From: JBCBSP01 sp039819095
GTDB lineage: Bacteria > Pseudomonadota > Alphaproteobacteria > Caulobacterales > Maricaulaceae
Assembly: GCA_039819095.1 (NCBI GenBank)
Contig: JBCBSP010000005.1
Coordinates: 230,635 to 294,634, forward strand
Reading direction: 5' to 3'
DNA: 64,000 nucleotides
Shown piece by piece: positions 7,765 to 16,680 of the stretch. Each line of letters begins with the position of its first letter. The stretch's first letter is position 1. A program made the translations under genes and the position numbers. The notes under the pieces were generated by a model. The model was not told the origin of the DNA and did no database searches. It saw only the letters and a program-made list of their open reading frames with translations.

Positions 7765-8979
7765 TCAGCTAGCCGAGCCTTTCATGAAGGGCTGGAGCTT
7801 GCCATAGGTCAGCGAGCGCCAGAGCCATTCAAACGGGCCGAAGCGGAAGACGGACAGCCAGATCGGCGAGATGATCAGCTGAACGACCCAGATCGCCAGG
7901 ACGATCTGAACCTGCTGCACGCGCTCCAGCTCGCCAAACATCCCCAGGCCCACACCGCCCACGGTTATGAACACCATGGTGATCGTCTGGGTCAGATAGT
8001 TGGTGAACGCCATGCGTCCCGCAGCGGCGAACGGTGCGCGGATCAGCTTCAGCGCAGCTATCTTGCACAGGATCATCACCACCGAGGCGTATCCGAGCGC
8101 GACCAGCAGGCTGCCGACATAATTGGTGGCCACATGCACCCACATCTGCCGGAAATCGAAGCCTGACTCGATGGCCTGCAGTCCGCCATACCCCGAAAGG
8201 GTCAGCCCGGCGCCCAGCCCGATGGCCAGCGTGATCAGGTAGGAGCCAAAGCCCCAGCGCGCGAGCAGGAAGCCCGACTTGTAAAGCGCCATGCCCAGGA
8301 ACATCACGCCAATGATCCGCCCGCCGAAGAATACGAGCGAGAGCAGATTCATCGCACCGTTGATGGCGTTGGGAGCCCGGCTTGACAGATAGCCGTTCTG
8401 ATAAGCCGCCACGATCTCGGTCAGCTGGTCCTCGGTATAGCCCATGCCCACCTCAGCGGCGCTCATATTCTCCGGTACGAACGACAGGGACCACATCAAA
8501 GCGATAAAAAGCACGCCGGACAGGGTGATCCAGAAACCGCCCCAGAAGAGCAGCTTCCCGACGCTCATCTGCCGGAAATAGATCACGATCATGCCGGCGA
8601 TCGCATAGGTGACGAGGATGTCGCCGAACCAGAGCGCGAACATGTGCACAAGCCCGATCAGAAGCAGCCAGCGCATGCGCGAGAAGTGCACCTTGCGCGA
8701 TGCGCCCGGCTCTTCACCGACCATCAGAATGATCCCGGCCCCGAACAGGGCTGAGAACAGGGTTATGAACTTCATCTCGAAGAAGACATGCGTCATCAGC
8801 CAGGCATCGAGATTGGCCCCGGTGATATCCATGTGGGCGGTCGGGTTCATGTAGGCGAACGGCGCCATGGTGAAGGCCTGCACATTCACCATCAAAATCC
8901 CGAGCACCGCGATCCCGCGCAGCACGTCGAGGCTCTCATACCGGTCCTTTGCAGAGACCGGAGCGGCAATATCGGTCAT
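7765..8979 (-). CDS. DUF418 (YeiB-like) polytopic membrane protein
   Basis: 404 residues with about ten hydrophobic segments. The N-terminal signature RYESLDVLRGIAVLGILMVN and the C-terminal DUF418 block (GRMAFTNYLTQTITM and the final FGPFEWLWRSLTYGKLQP) are clear. A GGGAGG precedes the ATG. Related to acyltransferase-3-like membrane proteins; function unknown, sometimes linked to envelope modification or transport. The hairpin-like GGCTCAGC-GCCGAGCC around the stop (7762-7779) separates it loosely from the GGCT gene, but the 16-bp spacing suggests one transcript. Confidence 0.9.
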   Translation of the reverse strand: MTDIAAPVSAKDRYESLDVLRGIAVLGILMVNVQAFTMAPFAYMNPTAHMDITGANLDAWLMTHVFFEMKFITLFSALFGAGIILMVGEEPGASRKVHFSRMRWLLLIGLVHMFALWFGDILVTYAIAGMIVIYFRQMSVGKLLFWGGFWITLSGVLFIALMWSLSFVPENMSAAEVGMGYTEDQLTEIVAAYQNGYLSSRAPNAINGAMNLLSLVFFGGRIIGVMFLGMALYKSGFLLARWGFGSYLITLAIGLGAGLTLSGYGGLQAIESGFDFRQMWVHVATNYVGSLLVALGYASVVMILCKIAALKLIRAPFAAAGRMAFTNYLTQTITMVFITVGGVGLGMFGELERVQQVQIVLAIWVVQLIISPIWLSVFRFGPFEWLWRSLTYGKLQPFMKGSAS

Positions 8980-9183
8980 GTCGACCTCCCCAACAAATCA
9001 GCCGCCTGAGCGGCGTTCGGCGCGCAGATGAACGCGCATGAGGCCCGTTGTGCAAGTCAAAACTGACCGCCTCGCCCGCAAACCGCCATATTCTTACGAA
9101 GATTTCACGTCATATTCGCCTACCGCAGCTTGCCCGGCGGGCATGAGGCGTTCATAAGCGAAGTCGTTGCCTTAAGGAGCTGG

Positions 9184-9453
9184 GTGATCGTGACCGCATT
9201 TCTGGTCAATCTGCTGCACATGGTGATCGCTGGCGCGCTGGCGCTGATCGGCGTGGATTACGACGCCGAAAAGCCGTGCGAAGAGGAGCGCCCGCAGGCT
9301 GTTTCATTCGTTGCCGATGGAATCGTGCTGGAATTCGCCCTCTGGCAGGCTGACGAGGTCATCGTCATCAACAGCGTTGCTGCGACTGGCTGCCAGGCTC
9401 AGCGCACTCCTGTGCTCCGCCTGCCGGACGCCGCGCGACCGACGACTCTTTAA
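9184..9453 (+). CDS. Hypothetical short protein with one hydrophobic segment
   Basis: A possible 89-residue product starting at GTG 9184 (or GTG 9190), preceded by AAGGAG at 9174-9179. An N-terminal hydrophobic stretch (VTAFLVNLLHMVIAGALALI) is followed by an acidic region and two cysteines (PCEEE, ATGCQ). It is the only open frame in the 590-bp interval 8980-9569 and I recognise no family. It could be spurious; the rest of the interval shows no other gene. Confidence 0.35.
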   Translation: MIVTAFLVNLLHMVIAGALALIGVDYDAEKPCEEERPQAVSFVADGIVLEFALWQADEVIVINSVAATGCQAQRTPVLRLPDAARPTTL

Positions 9454-9569
9454 CACCTCACCTCCCGGCGATGCCGGTTTTTCATCAGATTGCTGACAGA
9501 GCACGGGTCTTCTGCGCGCGTCTCTGGCATACTGTCGGCTTCTGACGATTTCGAAGCGGTGGCGTCGAC

Positions 9570-11729
9570 ATGGCTCCGGACGACAAACCCACACCCAAAA
9601 CAGCGCCCGGCCGCACCCGGCGCAGCCGCAAGCGCAAGGCTGACGAGGCGTCCAAAGCCACCGTGAAAGCGGCAGACGCCAAAGCGCCCGCCGCTGAAAG
9701 CGCGCCGCAGGACTTCGCCGAAAGCGCCAATGCGCTTCCCGCCCCGCCCGACACCCAAGCACCGGCCGCCATGCCCGCACCGGCGGCCGAGATGCGCCGC
9801 GCAGGCAAGCATGAAGGTGCAGCGCTCGGCTGGCTCGGCGCGGCGTTCGCCTTGTTATGGGCGGGCGGAGCGGGCGCTTATCTGGCTGGCTATCTCTTGC
9901 CAGGTCTCGCCTCAATGGCGCCGGCGCAACTGGCCGGGTTCGCCGTGTTCGCGGTCGCTCCCGCGCTGTTATTCCTGCTGACCGGCCTGCTTGGACGCGA
10001 AGTGGTGCGCGCCGGCAAGCGCGCCGAGCGCATGGAGCAGGCCTTGTGGCGGCTCTCCAGCCCGGCTGAACGCGCCGAGGGCGAGGTGCGCACCCTCGCC
10101 GATGCGATCACCGAACAGGTTGGCCGCGTCAATGACGCGATGGACAGCGCGCTGGCCAGGCTCGCCGCGATGGAGGAAGTCGCCAGCCATCACGCCGAAA
10201 ACCTCAACAGCGCGACCGGCTCAGCGGCCATGAGGACGGAAGACATCGCCCGCGCCCTGCGTGAGGAAAGACAGAAGCTTGGCGAGGTCGCCGAAGGCCT
10301 TGATGACAAGGCCGCCCTGGTCGCCGCCGCGATCCAGGATCAGTCGGAAATGGTGGCGGCGGCGGCCAAGCTCGCCGAAGCCAGCGCGGGCGATGTGAAG
10401 GCGAAGATCGACGCCAGCGCCGAACGCCTGGCCGAAGCCGGGCGCGGCGCGGAAGAAGCCGGCGGACGCGTCGCGCTGTCGCTGGACGCGCGCGCGACCG
10501 AGCTTCGCGACTTCACCGATACGCTGAAACTGCGCACCGAAAGCCTTGAGGCGGCCTATCTGAAGCATCGCGAACGCCTCGGCGACGCCGGAGAGGCCTT
10601 ACGGGCGGAACAGGAAAAAATCGCCGCCGCGCTGGACTTCCACAAGGCGGAGCTGGAGCGGATGTCCACCACCGCGCGCGATGGCGCGGACACGCTGCGC
10701 GACTCTGCTGTAGATAGCGGCAAGATGCTGAGCGAGGCGGTGGAGCAGGCTCTGGCGCGGGCGAAGGACTTGTCCGAGCAGCTTGGCGAGGAAGCCGAAG
10801 ACGCCGCCGCGGCTCAGGATGAGGCCGTCAAACGTCTGAAGGTCGCCGCCGCCGAAGCGCGCGAGGCCGCCGAGCAGACCGCCGGCACGTTCGACAGCCA
10901 GGCTGAAGCCGCCCGCGCCGCGCTCGAACGCGTCAGCGAGGCCGGGTTTGAAGCCGCGCGCCGCTCTGATGACGCCTTCCAGGCGCGCATCCGCGAAGCC
11001 GAAGCGCTGACCGAGCGCGCCGGCCGCGCCGCCGACGAGGCCAGCGACGCCGCACGGGCGCGCATGGAAGCGGCTGTGACGGCAGCCCAGGCTCAGTCTG
11101 AAGCCGTCGCTCAGGCGCTGGAGAGCCTGCGCGAGAAGATGGAGCGCACGCCGGAAGAGGCCCGCAACGCTTCTCGCCGGATTGAGACCGCGCTGTCTGA
11201 AGGCCTCGCCGCGCTCAACAAATCCGCTGAAGACGCCACCGCCAATGCGCGTGAGGTGGATGCGCTCTTCCAGGCCCGGATCCGCCAGAATTACGAGCTT
11301 CTGTCAGACTTCATGCTGCGCCTTGGCGGCGTGGCCGGAGGCCGCCGCCCGATCGAGCTTGGCGCTGACGAAGTGCCCGCGCCGCCGCTTCGCCCGATGA
11401 CGGACATGCCGGCGCCGGAAACCCCGCCGGCATCGAACGCCCGCACTGAAACAGCCGAACCCTTTGACGAGGACTTCAAGCCTGCTGACGAAACGCGCGC
11501 TGATGACGCCGCCACGCCGCGCGGTCAGCCCGGTGACCAACCTAATGACCAGCCAGACGCGTCAGCTAAGCGCGCCGGCGGCCGACCTCCGGGTTGGCGC
11601 TGGAAGGATGTCCTCGCGACCATGGGCCAGGATGCCGATGACGATGAGGTTTCCACGCGCTCTGACCCTGATGACGAAGGCGGAACACCGTCAGACAGCC
11701 AGCGGTCACGCCCTCGGCGGCGGCGCTAG
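9570..11729 (+). CDS. Two-TM coiled-coil protein (possible TipN-like polarity factor)
   Basis: 719 residues. Residues 1-80 are a basic, Ala/Pro-rich cytosolic head; two adjacent membrane helices follow (about 88-111, GAALGWLGAAFALLWAGGAG onward, and about 117-142). After GREVVRAGKRAERMEQAL comes ~450 residues of nearly continuous Ala/Glu/Arg-rich coiled coil. A conserved-looking helix near the end (FQARIRQNYELLSDFMLRLGG) precedes an acidic disordered tail ending in basic residues. This layout (two N-terminal TMs, long cytosolic coil) is that of the Caulobacter pole marker TipN, but I cannot align them; it could be another coiled-coil membrane scaffold. Base composition matches the neighbours. 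Convergent with the Mla lipoprotein. Confidence 0.75.
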   Translation: MAPDDKPTPKTAPGRTRRSRKRKADEASKATVKAADAKAPAAESAPQDFAESANALPAPPDTQAPAAMPAPAAEMRRAGKHEGAALGWLGAAFALLWAGGAGAYLAGYLLPGLASMAPAQLAGFAVFAVAPALLFLLTGLLGREVVRAGKRAERMEQALWRLSSPAERAEGEVRTLADAITEQVGRVNDAMDSALARLAAMEEVASHHAENLNSATGSAAMRTEDIARALREERQKLGEVAEGLDDKAALVAAAIQDQSEMVAAAAKLAEASAGDVKAKIDASAERLAEAGRGAEEAGGRVALSLDARATELRDFTDTLKLRTESLEAAYLKHRERLGDAGEALRAEQEKIAAALDFHKAELERMSTTARDGADTLRDSAVDSGKMLSEAVEQALARAKDLSEQLGEEAEDAAAAQDEAVKRLKVAAAEAREAAEQTAGTFDSQAEAARAALERVSEAGFEAARRSDDAFQARIREAEALTERAGRAADEASDAARARMEAAVTAAQAQSEAVAQALESLREKMERTPEEARNASRRIETALSEGLAALNKSAEDATANAREVDALFQARIRQNYELLSDFMLRLGGVAGGRRPIELGADEVPAPPLRPMTDMPAPETPPASNARTETAEPFDEDFKPADETRADDAATPRGQPGDQPNDQPDASAKRAGGRPPGWRWKDVLATMGQDADDDEVSTRSDPDDEGGTPSDSQRSRPRRRR

Positions 11730-11761
11730 AGCGTCATCGCGAAAGGCTAGACGCGTTCTAG
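11726..11761. terminator. Inverted repeat spanning both convergent stop codons
   Basis: CTAGA-GCGTC (11726-11735) pairs with GACGC-GT-TCTAG (11750-11761), a two-base bulge apart from full complementarity. The TAG of the coiled-coil gene and the TAG of the lipoprotein gene lie in opposite arms. A bidirectional terminator without T-tract is plausible. Confidence 0.45.
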
Positions 11762-12417
11762 CTCTGCTCGCCGGGCTCTGAAGAGGAAATCTGTTCAGCA
11801 GACCAGCGCGCCAGATCCTCAGCGACCTGCGTGGTCGCCGCTGAGAACGCCTCAACGATATCGCCCTGGCGATTGGAGGCTGCGTTCTGCACCGCACGAA
11901 GCGTGTGCACGCCGGTTAGCGCCCGGTCTCCGGTGTGGATGAGGCGCGCCGTCATGACCAGTTCGACCTGCGGCGCAGCCTCGTCGCCGTTGATGTAAGC
12001 GGCTTCAAACCGGCGCACTTCCACGCGCAGCCGGTAATCAGAAGAAACCCCGTCATCGCTGCGCGCTGCAACGACCCCGGGCTCAGTGCGCTGGAACGTA
12101 TCCAGGATCACGTCCTGCAAGAGCGCCGGCGTCGGCGAAATCCAGCTGGCCGCGTTCATATAGGCCAGGCGCCCATCGGCCATGCGAAGCGCAACGCTGT
12201 CGCCGGCCAGAGCGCGCGGCGCCAGCGGGCGCTCAACCACGACAACGCCCGTCGTCTCGCTTGCTGGCGCTGGAGCGGGGGGCATAGCAAGACCGGTCTG
12301 CAGGCGATAGACGGTGGACGGTTCAGCCTCCGGCAGAACCGAAATGCAGCCCGGCGCCGCGATGAGGCTCGCCGCCCCCAGAGCCATGAGCATGAAGCGT
12401 GTGCGAACGGGCGTCAT
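11758..12417 (-). CDS. ABC-type transport auxiliary lipoprotein (PqiC/MlaB-associated type)
   Basis: 219 residues. N-terminal signal with lipobox SLIAAPGC places Cys at about residue 23. The body shows the family pattern TVYRLQTG, then VVVERPLAPRALAGDSVALR and YMNAASWISPTPALLQDVILDTF, typical of the ABC-transport auxiliary lipoprotein family that partners MCE/Mla systems. Expected in the outer membrane or periplasm. Its ATG overlaps the stop of the MlaD gene (ATGA), the last gene of the four-gene operon. Confidence 0.88.
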   Translation of the reverse strand: MTPVRTRFMLMALGAASLIAAPGCISVLPEAEPSTVYRLQTGLAMPPAPAPASETTGVVVVERPLAPRALAGDSVALRMADGRLAYMNAASWISPTPALLQDVILDTFQRTEPGVVAARSDDGVSSDYRLRVEVRRFEAAYINGDEAAPQVELVMTARLIHTGDRALTGVHTLRAVQNAASNRQGDIVEAFSAATTQVAEDLARWSAEQISSSEPGEQS

Positions 12418-13370
12418 TGGGGCACCTCTACGGTTTCGCCGCGCGGCTGTGAGATGAAGCCGGCCGGATCGTCCTCCAGCTCCAGCGCAATCCGCTCCAG
12501 AGCCGCCACCAGGCTTTCCACATCCGCCGAGGCGTTGGTTAGCGAGGCCAGACCGTCCTCGGCGAAGGTTTCCAGGTGTGGACGCAGCGTGATCAGCGCA
12601 TCATAGGTTTCGCGCGAGGCCAGATCGACCGCCACGGAAGCAGCCTGAGTGTCGCGCACCATCGGCCCCACATCGTCGATGAGGAAGCTTTCAGCGGTGA
12701 CGCCGAACTGCTGGATCTGTTCAGCGGCCACCGAAATATCCGCAGCGGCCTGATTCAGACTATTGGCTGCCTGACGCAGATCGCTCAGCAGCTGATCTTC
12801 GGCTGCAAGCTGGCCGCTCACCGTCTCCAGATTGTTCAACAGCCCGGTGACGCTCTGAACATTCTCCTCGCTCATCAGCGCGTTCAAGCGGGCAAGCGCC
12901 TGCGCCGCACCGTCCAGAACGGTTTCGCCGCCGGCGAACAATTCTTCCAGCTGCGCCTGGCGGGCATAGATGCGCGGCGGACGGTCGCCCATGCGGCTTT
13001 CAAGCGGCTGTGCGCCGGCCGAACCGCCGGAGATCTGCAGATAGCTGAGCCCGGTCAGGCCCTGCGGCTCAAGCTGGGCGAAGGAGTCCACCTTCACCGG
13101 CGTGGCCGCATCCACACGGATGCGGGCGATAACCTCGTTGGGGTTTTCCGGATTCAGCCCCAGATCGGTGACCTCGCCGACCTGAATGCCGTTGAAGCGC
13201 ACCTCCGATGCGGTTCGAAGCCCGCGCACCGGGCCGTCAAAGACAACGTCGTATTCCTTGTACTCGCGGTCCAGCGACACCTGGCCGAGCCAGAGCGCAA
13301 AAAAGCCGCCCGCCGCAATCAGAAAGACGACGAAGAAACCGACCAGCGCGTGATGAGCTTTGGTCTCCAT
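12414..13370 (-). CDS. mlaD: MlaD/MCE family substrate-binding protein
   Basis: 318 residues. One N-terminal membrane anchor (LVGFFVVFLIAAGGFFALWLG) is followed by the MCE domain at about residues 38-120, including VRGLRTASEVRFNGIQVGEV and the LTGLSYLQISGG segment. The C-terminal half is helical. MCE proteins form hexameric rings in the periplasm that guide phospholipids between membranes. Encoded directly after the ATPase (24-bp gap) and overlapping the auxiliary lipoprotein gene. Longer than E. coli MlaD because of the C-terminal helical tail, common in alphaproteobacteria. Confidence 0.93.
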   Translation of the reverse strand: METKAHHALVGFFVVFLIAAGGFFALWLGQVSLDREYKEYDVVFDGPVRGLRTASEVRFNGIQVGEVTDLGLNPENPNEVIARIRVDAATPVKVDSFAQLEPQGLTGLSYLQISGGSAGAQPLESRMGDRPPRIYARQAQLEELFAGGETVLDGAAQALARLNALMSEENVQSVTGLLNNLETVSGQLAAEDQLLSDLRQAANSLNQAAADISVAAEQIQQFGVTAESFLIDDVGPMVRDTQAASVAVDLASRETYDALITLRPHLETFAEDGLASLTNASADVESLVAALERIALELEDDPAGFISQPRGETVEVPQ

Positions 13371-13394
13371 GACCTTAAGCGCTCCTCTCTCGTC

Positions 13395-14159
13395 CTATCC
13401 TCTTAGCACGGCCCGCCCGCGCGGCCCGCCGAAATACTCCTGGATCCACGGATGCGGATCATTCGCCACCTCGCCCACCGGCGCGTTCGCAACCACACGC
13501 TTTTCCGCCAGCACCGCCACGCGGTCGCAGATCGCGTGCAGGCTGTCGAGGTCATGGGTGATCATCACAACGGTGAGCTGGAGCGTGTCAGACAGCTCCC
13601 GGATCAGCGAATCGAACATCGACGCACCGATCGGGTCCAGCCCGGAGGTCGGCTCGTCCAGGAAGAGCACGTCCGGGTCCAGAGCAAGCGCGCGCGCCAG
13701 GCCGGCGCGCTTCTTCATGCCGCCGGATAGCTCGGCGGGGAATTTGCCCGACGCCTCAGGCCCAAGACCGACCAGCCCGACCTTCATGTCGGCGATCTCC
13801 TCCATCAGCGAAGCGGACATGTCGATGTGCTCGCGAAGCGGCACCATCACGTTTTCCTTCACCGTCAGGGAAGAGAAAAGGGCCGAGCCCTGAAACAGGA
13901 CGCCCCAGCGCTTCTCCAGCGCGCGGCGTTCGGCGCCGCTGAGCCGGGAGGCGGGCTGCCCCTCGAAAAAAATCTCGCCGCCATCGGGCGATTTCAGCCC
14001 GAGAATGGTGTTCACGAGCACCGATTTGCCGGTGCCTGACCCTCCGACAATGCCGAGCACCTCGCCGCGCCGCACCTCCAGATCGAGATCATGATGCACG
14101 ACATGATCGCCGAACTGGGTGTGCAGACCACGCACCTCAATGATGACATCTCCGCTCAT
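13395..14159 (-). CDS. mlaF: Mla-type ABC transporter ATP-binding protein
   Basis: 254 residues from ATG 14159 (the ATGA overlap with the permease stop); a longer frame to 14420 would overlap the permease gene by 260 bp and is not family-like. Walker A GGSGTGKS, signature LSGGMKKRAGLARAL and Walker B DVLFLDEPTSGLDP are intact, followed by the H-loop TH. Powers MlaE-type phospholipid transport at the inner membrane. Confidence 0.94.
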   Translation of the reverse strand: MSGDVIIEVRGLHTQFGDHVVHHDLDLEVRRGEVLGIVGGSGTGKSVLVNTILGLKSPDGGEIFFEGQPASRLSGAERRALEKRWGVLFQGSALFSSLTVKENVMVPLREHIDMSASLMEEIADMKVGLVGLGPEASGKFPAELSGGMKKRAGLARALALDPDVLFLDEPTSGLDPIGASMFDSLIRELSDTLQLTVVMITHDLDSLHAICDRVAVLAEKRVVANAPVGEVANDPHPWIQEYFGGPRGRAVLRG

Positions 14160-15310
14160 ATATCGAGCTCCAGATACATCATGGCGAACATGGCATCGAT
14201 GACGATGACGGCGAAGATGGACTGAACCACCGAGGCGGTGGTGCGCGAACCCAGGCTCTCTACATCGCCGCCAACCTCCATGCCCTGACGGCAGCCGATA
14301 ATGGCGATGACGAGCCCGAAGACCGGCGCCTTGGACATGCCGACCCAGAAATGGCTCCAGTCGACGGTCTGCTGAAGCCGGGCGACGAAGAAGCCCGGCG
14401 CGATGTCCAGCGTGCTCCACGCCACCAGCATCCCGCCGAACACGCCCGACAGCATGGCCGCGAAGGTCAGCAGCGGCGCCATGATCACGCAGGCGATGAC
14501 ACGCGGCAGAACCAGCGCCTCATACGGATCCAGACCGATCACCTGCATGGCGTCGATCTCCTGCTGCATCTTCATCGAACCGATGGCGGCGGTGAAGGCG
14601 CTGTCAGAGCGGCCCGCCAGCATGATCGCTGTGATCAGCACCCCGAACTCGCGCAGCACCGAAAAGCCCACCAGCTCCACGGTGAAGATCGAGGCGCCGA
14701 ACGTGGCTAGGAGGTTCGCGCCCATATAGGCGACCACCGCGCCGATAAAGAAGGACAGGACCGCGATGATCGGCAGGGCGTTTACCCCAGCGGTTTCCAT
14801 CAGATAGATGGTCGGCGTCAGGCGCAGACGGCGTGGATCAGCGATTGTTCGCGCCAGCGTCACGATGGTCCGGCCGAAGAAGGCGATCGTGTCGAAGGCT
14901 TCTTGACCGGCCTTGATCGCGCCTTCCCCGATACGCTCCATTGTGGCGATGAAGCCGGCGCGGTCATCCGGTTCCGCTGGGCAGAGCGTGGTGCGTTCGC
15001 GTACCTCCTGCATGAGCCGCCGGGCCGCCGGATTCTCGCCGATAAAATGAAAATCGCCGTCCGGATCGCCGCAACGGCGCACTGCGCGGCCAAGGAGGTA
15101 CGCCCCGGCGGTGTCGATCCGCCCAAGCCCGCTCAGATCGATAACGATATCGCCGGGCGCCACCTCCGACTCGACGCGCGCGATGGCGCGGTCGAACTGA
15201 CCGATGGTCTCAACCACCCAGTCGCCCGTCGGCTCCAGTATGGTCTTTGCGTTTTCGCTGCGCACCACCAGGGCGGCGCGCGCCCGTTCGTCTTTGCGGC
15301 TCAATGCCAT
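14156..15310 (-). CDS. mlaE: MlaE family permease with N-terminal STAS domain
   Basis: 384 residues. Residues 1-115 form a STAS domain (VIDLSGLGRIDTAGAYLLGR), the module that is the separate MlaB protein in E. coli. Residues ~140-384 are the MlaE permease with conserved FGASIFTVELVGFSVLREFG and MQQEIDAMQVIGLDPYEALV (coupling-helix region). First gene of a four-gene operon with ATPase, MCE protein and lipoprotein; maintains outer-membrane lipid asymmetry. Fused STAS-MlaE is a known alphaproteobacterial arrangement. Confidence 0.94.
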   Translation of the reverse strand: MALSRKDERARAALVVRSENAKTILEPTGDWVVETIGQFDRAIARVESEVAPGDIVIDLSGLGRIDTAGAYLLGRAVRRCGDPDGDFHFIGENPAARRLMQEVRERTTLCPAEPDDRAGFIATMERIGEGAIKAGQEAFDTIAFFGRTIVTLARTIADPRRLRLTPTIYLMETAGVNALPIIAVLSFFIGAVVAYMGANLLATFGASIFTVELVGFSVLREFGVLITAIMLAGRSDSAFTAAIGSMKMQQEIDAMQVIGLDPYEALVLPRVIACVIMAPLLTFAAMLSGVFGGMLVAWSTLDIAPGFFVARLQQTVDWSHFWVGMSKAPVFGLVIAIIGCRQGMEVGGDVESLGSRTTASVVQSIFAVIVIDAMFAMMYLELDI

Positions 15311-15441
15311 GAATGTCCCCCGCCGTTTGGCGGTTGCCTCGCCTCATCTTATCCCGCGCTTTGCGTGAAGGATGAAGCCGAGAATGACCCTTCCAGCGAT
15401 CAAGGGCGGGATTATGGCGCCGGAATGCAACGCTTTAGCGC

Positions 15442-16602
15442 TCAGGCGCGGCGCATCAGCAACAGTGCGCAGACCAGCCCAAGCCCCGACGGGAGCGCCA
15501 TGAAGGCGAAACCCGCCGTCTGAAACGCGGCATAGGCAAGCCCGGACGCCATGGTCGCGAGGGCGAGAAACACCCCGCTGGACAGGGCTGAATTCACCGC
15601 CTGAACCGTCGCCACCCCATCTTCAGGCGCGTTGTCCTGAACAAAGCGAAGCAGGCCGAGATAGGTCGCGGCGAAGGTCAGCGCGTGCAAACCCTGCAAG
15701 GCGAACAGCACCCAGATTGGCGGCGAAAGGGCCAAAGCGGTCCACCGCGCCACGGACGCCGCCCCGCCCAGCGCCATCAGCGCGGCAGGGCTCCAGCCGC
15801 GAAACAATCGGTTGGCGAAGATGAGCAGAACCACCTCGCAACCCACGCCAATCGACCATAAGACGCCCACCAGAGTCGCTGACGCGCCCTGCGCCTGCCA
15901 GGCGATCGCGGAGAAGGCGTAGTAGAAGCCGTGCGCGCACTGGATCATCGCCGATGCGGCCAGCGCCAGCGCCATACCGTTTGCGCTCAGAAGCGATCCA
16001 GCGGAGCGCCAGGACACCGGCGCCGGCGGCGCATCCTGACTGCGGCGGCCGGGCGGAAGCGCAAGCGCAGCGATGGCGGTCAGCACCGCGCCGCCCACCA
16101 CCCAGGCCAGCGCCGCCTCGCCGCCCAGCTGCGTAATCAGCCAGCCGGCGATCACATTGCCCGCGATGAAGGCCGCCGAGCCAAGCGCGCGCGGCGGTCC
16201 GAAGGCGAAGCCGCGCCGGGCCGCCTCGCTCATCGCAAAGGCGTCGATCATCGGAGTGATGGCGTGCATGGACGCCCCGCCGAGAAAAGCCAACGCGATC
16301 AGCACGGCCGGATGCGTCGCCGGGGCGTGAAGCAGATAAACCAGCAGCGCGACGAAGCTGAATGCGACGACAGCATCGCGCCGGCGCCGGGCCCGGTCAG
16401 ACCACACCGCTCCTATGGGCGCTGAAATCACGCGCCCGATCATCGCGGCTGCGCCTGCGAGCCCGATGAGTTCCGGGGTCAGCCCGCGTCCCTCATACCA
16501 GACCGGCATATAAGGCAGGTACGCGCCGAAGCCGATGAAGAAGGCCGCGTAGAAAAGCGCGAATCGAGCCGAGATCGGGTTGAGGGAAATCGCCAGACGC
16601 AT
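15442..16602 (-). CDS. MFS transporter (HcaT/MFS_1-like)
   Basis: 386 residues with about twelve membrane helices. The opening RFALFYAAFFIGFGAYLPYMPVWY and the loop SDRARRRRDA between helices 2 and 3 match the phenylpropionate-permease-like (HcaT) branch of the major facilitator superfamily. Substrate unknown; no catabolic gene is adjacent. The 131-bp upstream gap to mlaE holds no gene. Confidence 0.85.
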   Translation of the reverse strand: MRLAISLNPISARFALFYAAFFIGFGAYLPYMPVWYEGRGLTPELIGLAGAAAMIGRVISAPIGAVWSDRARRRRDAVVAFSFVALLVYLLHAPATHPAVLIALAFLGGASMHAITPMIDAFAMSEAARRGFAFGPPRALGSAAFIAGNVIAGWLITQLGGEAALAWVVGGAVLTAIAALALPPGRRSQDAPPAPVSWRSAGSLLSANGMALALAASAMIQCAHGFYYAFSAIAWQAQGASATLVGVLWSIGVGCEVVLLIFANRLFRGWSPAALMALGGAASVARWTALALSPPIWVLFALQGLHALTFAATYLGLLRFVQDNAPEDGVATVQAVNSALSSGVFLALATMASGLAYAAFQTAGFAFMALPSGLGLVCALLLMRRA

Positions 16603-16680
16603 GCGCGCGCTATAGCGCGGCGCCGCGCGCCGGGGAATGCGCTTGGCCTTGCCGCGTTCAGGTACTAGCTTGCCGCGCCG

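Noticed and set aside
14160..14420. N-terminal extension of the Mla ATPase
   Set aside because: It lies inside the permease gene; the ATGA overlap at 14159 gives a normal ATPase length.
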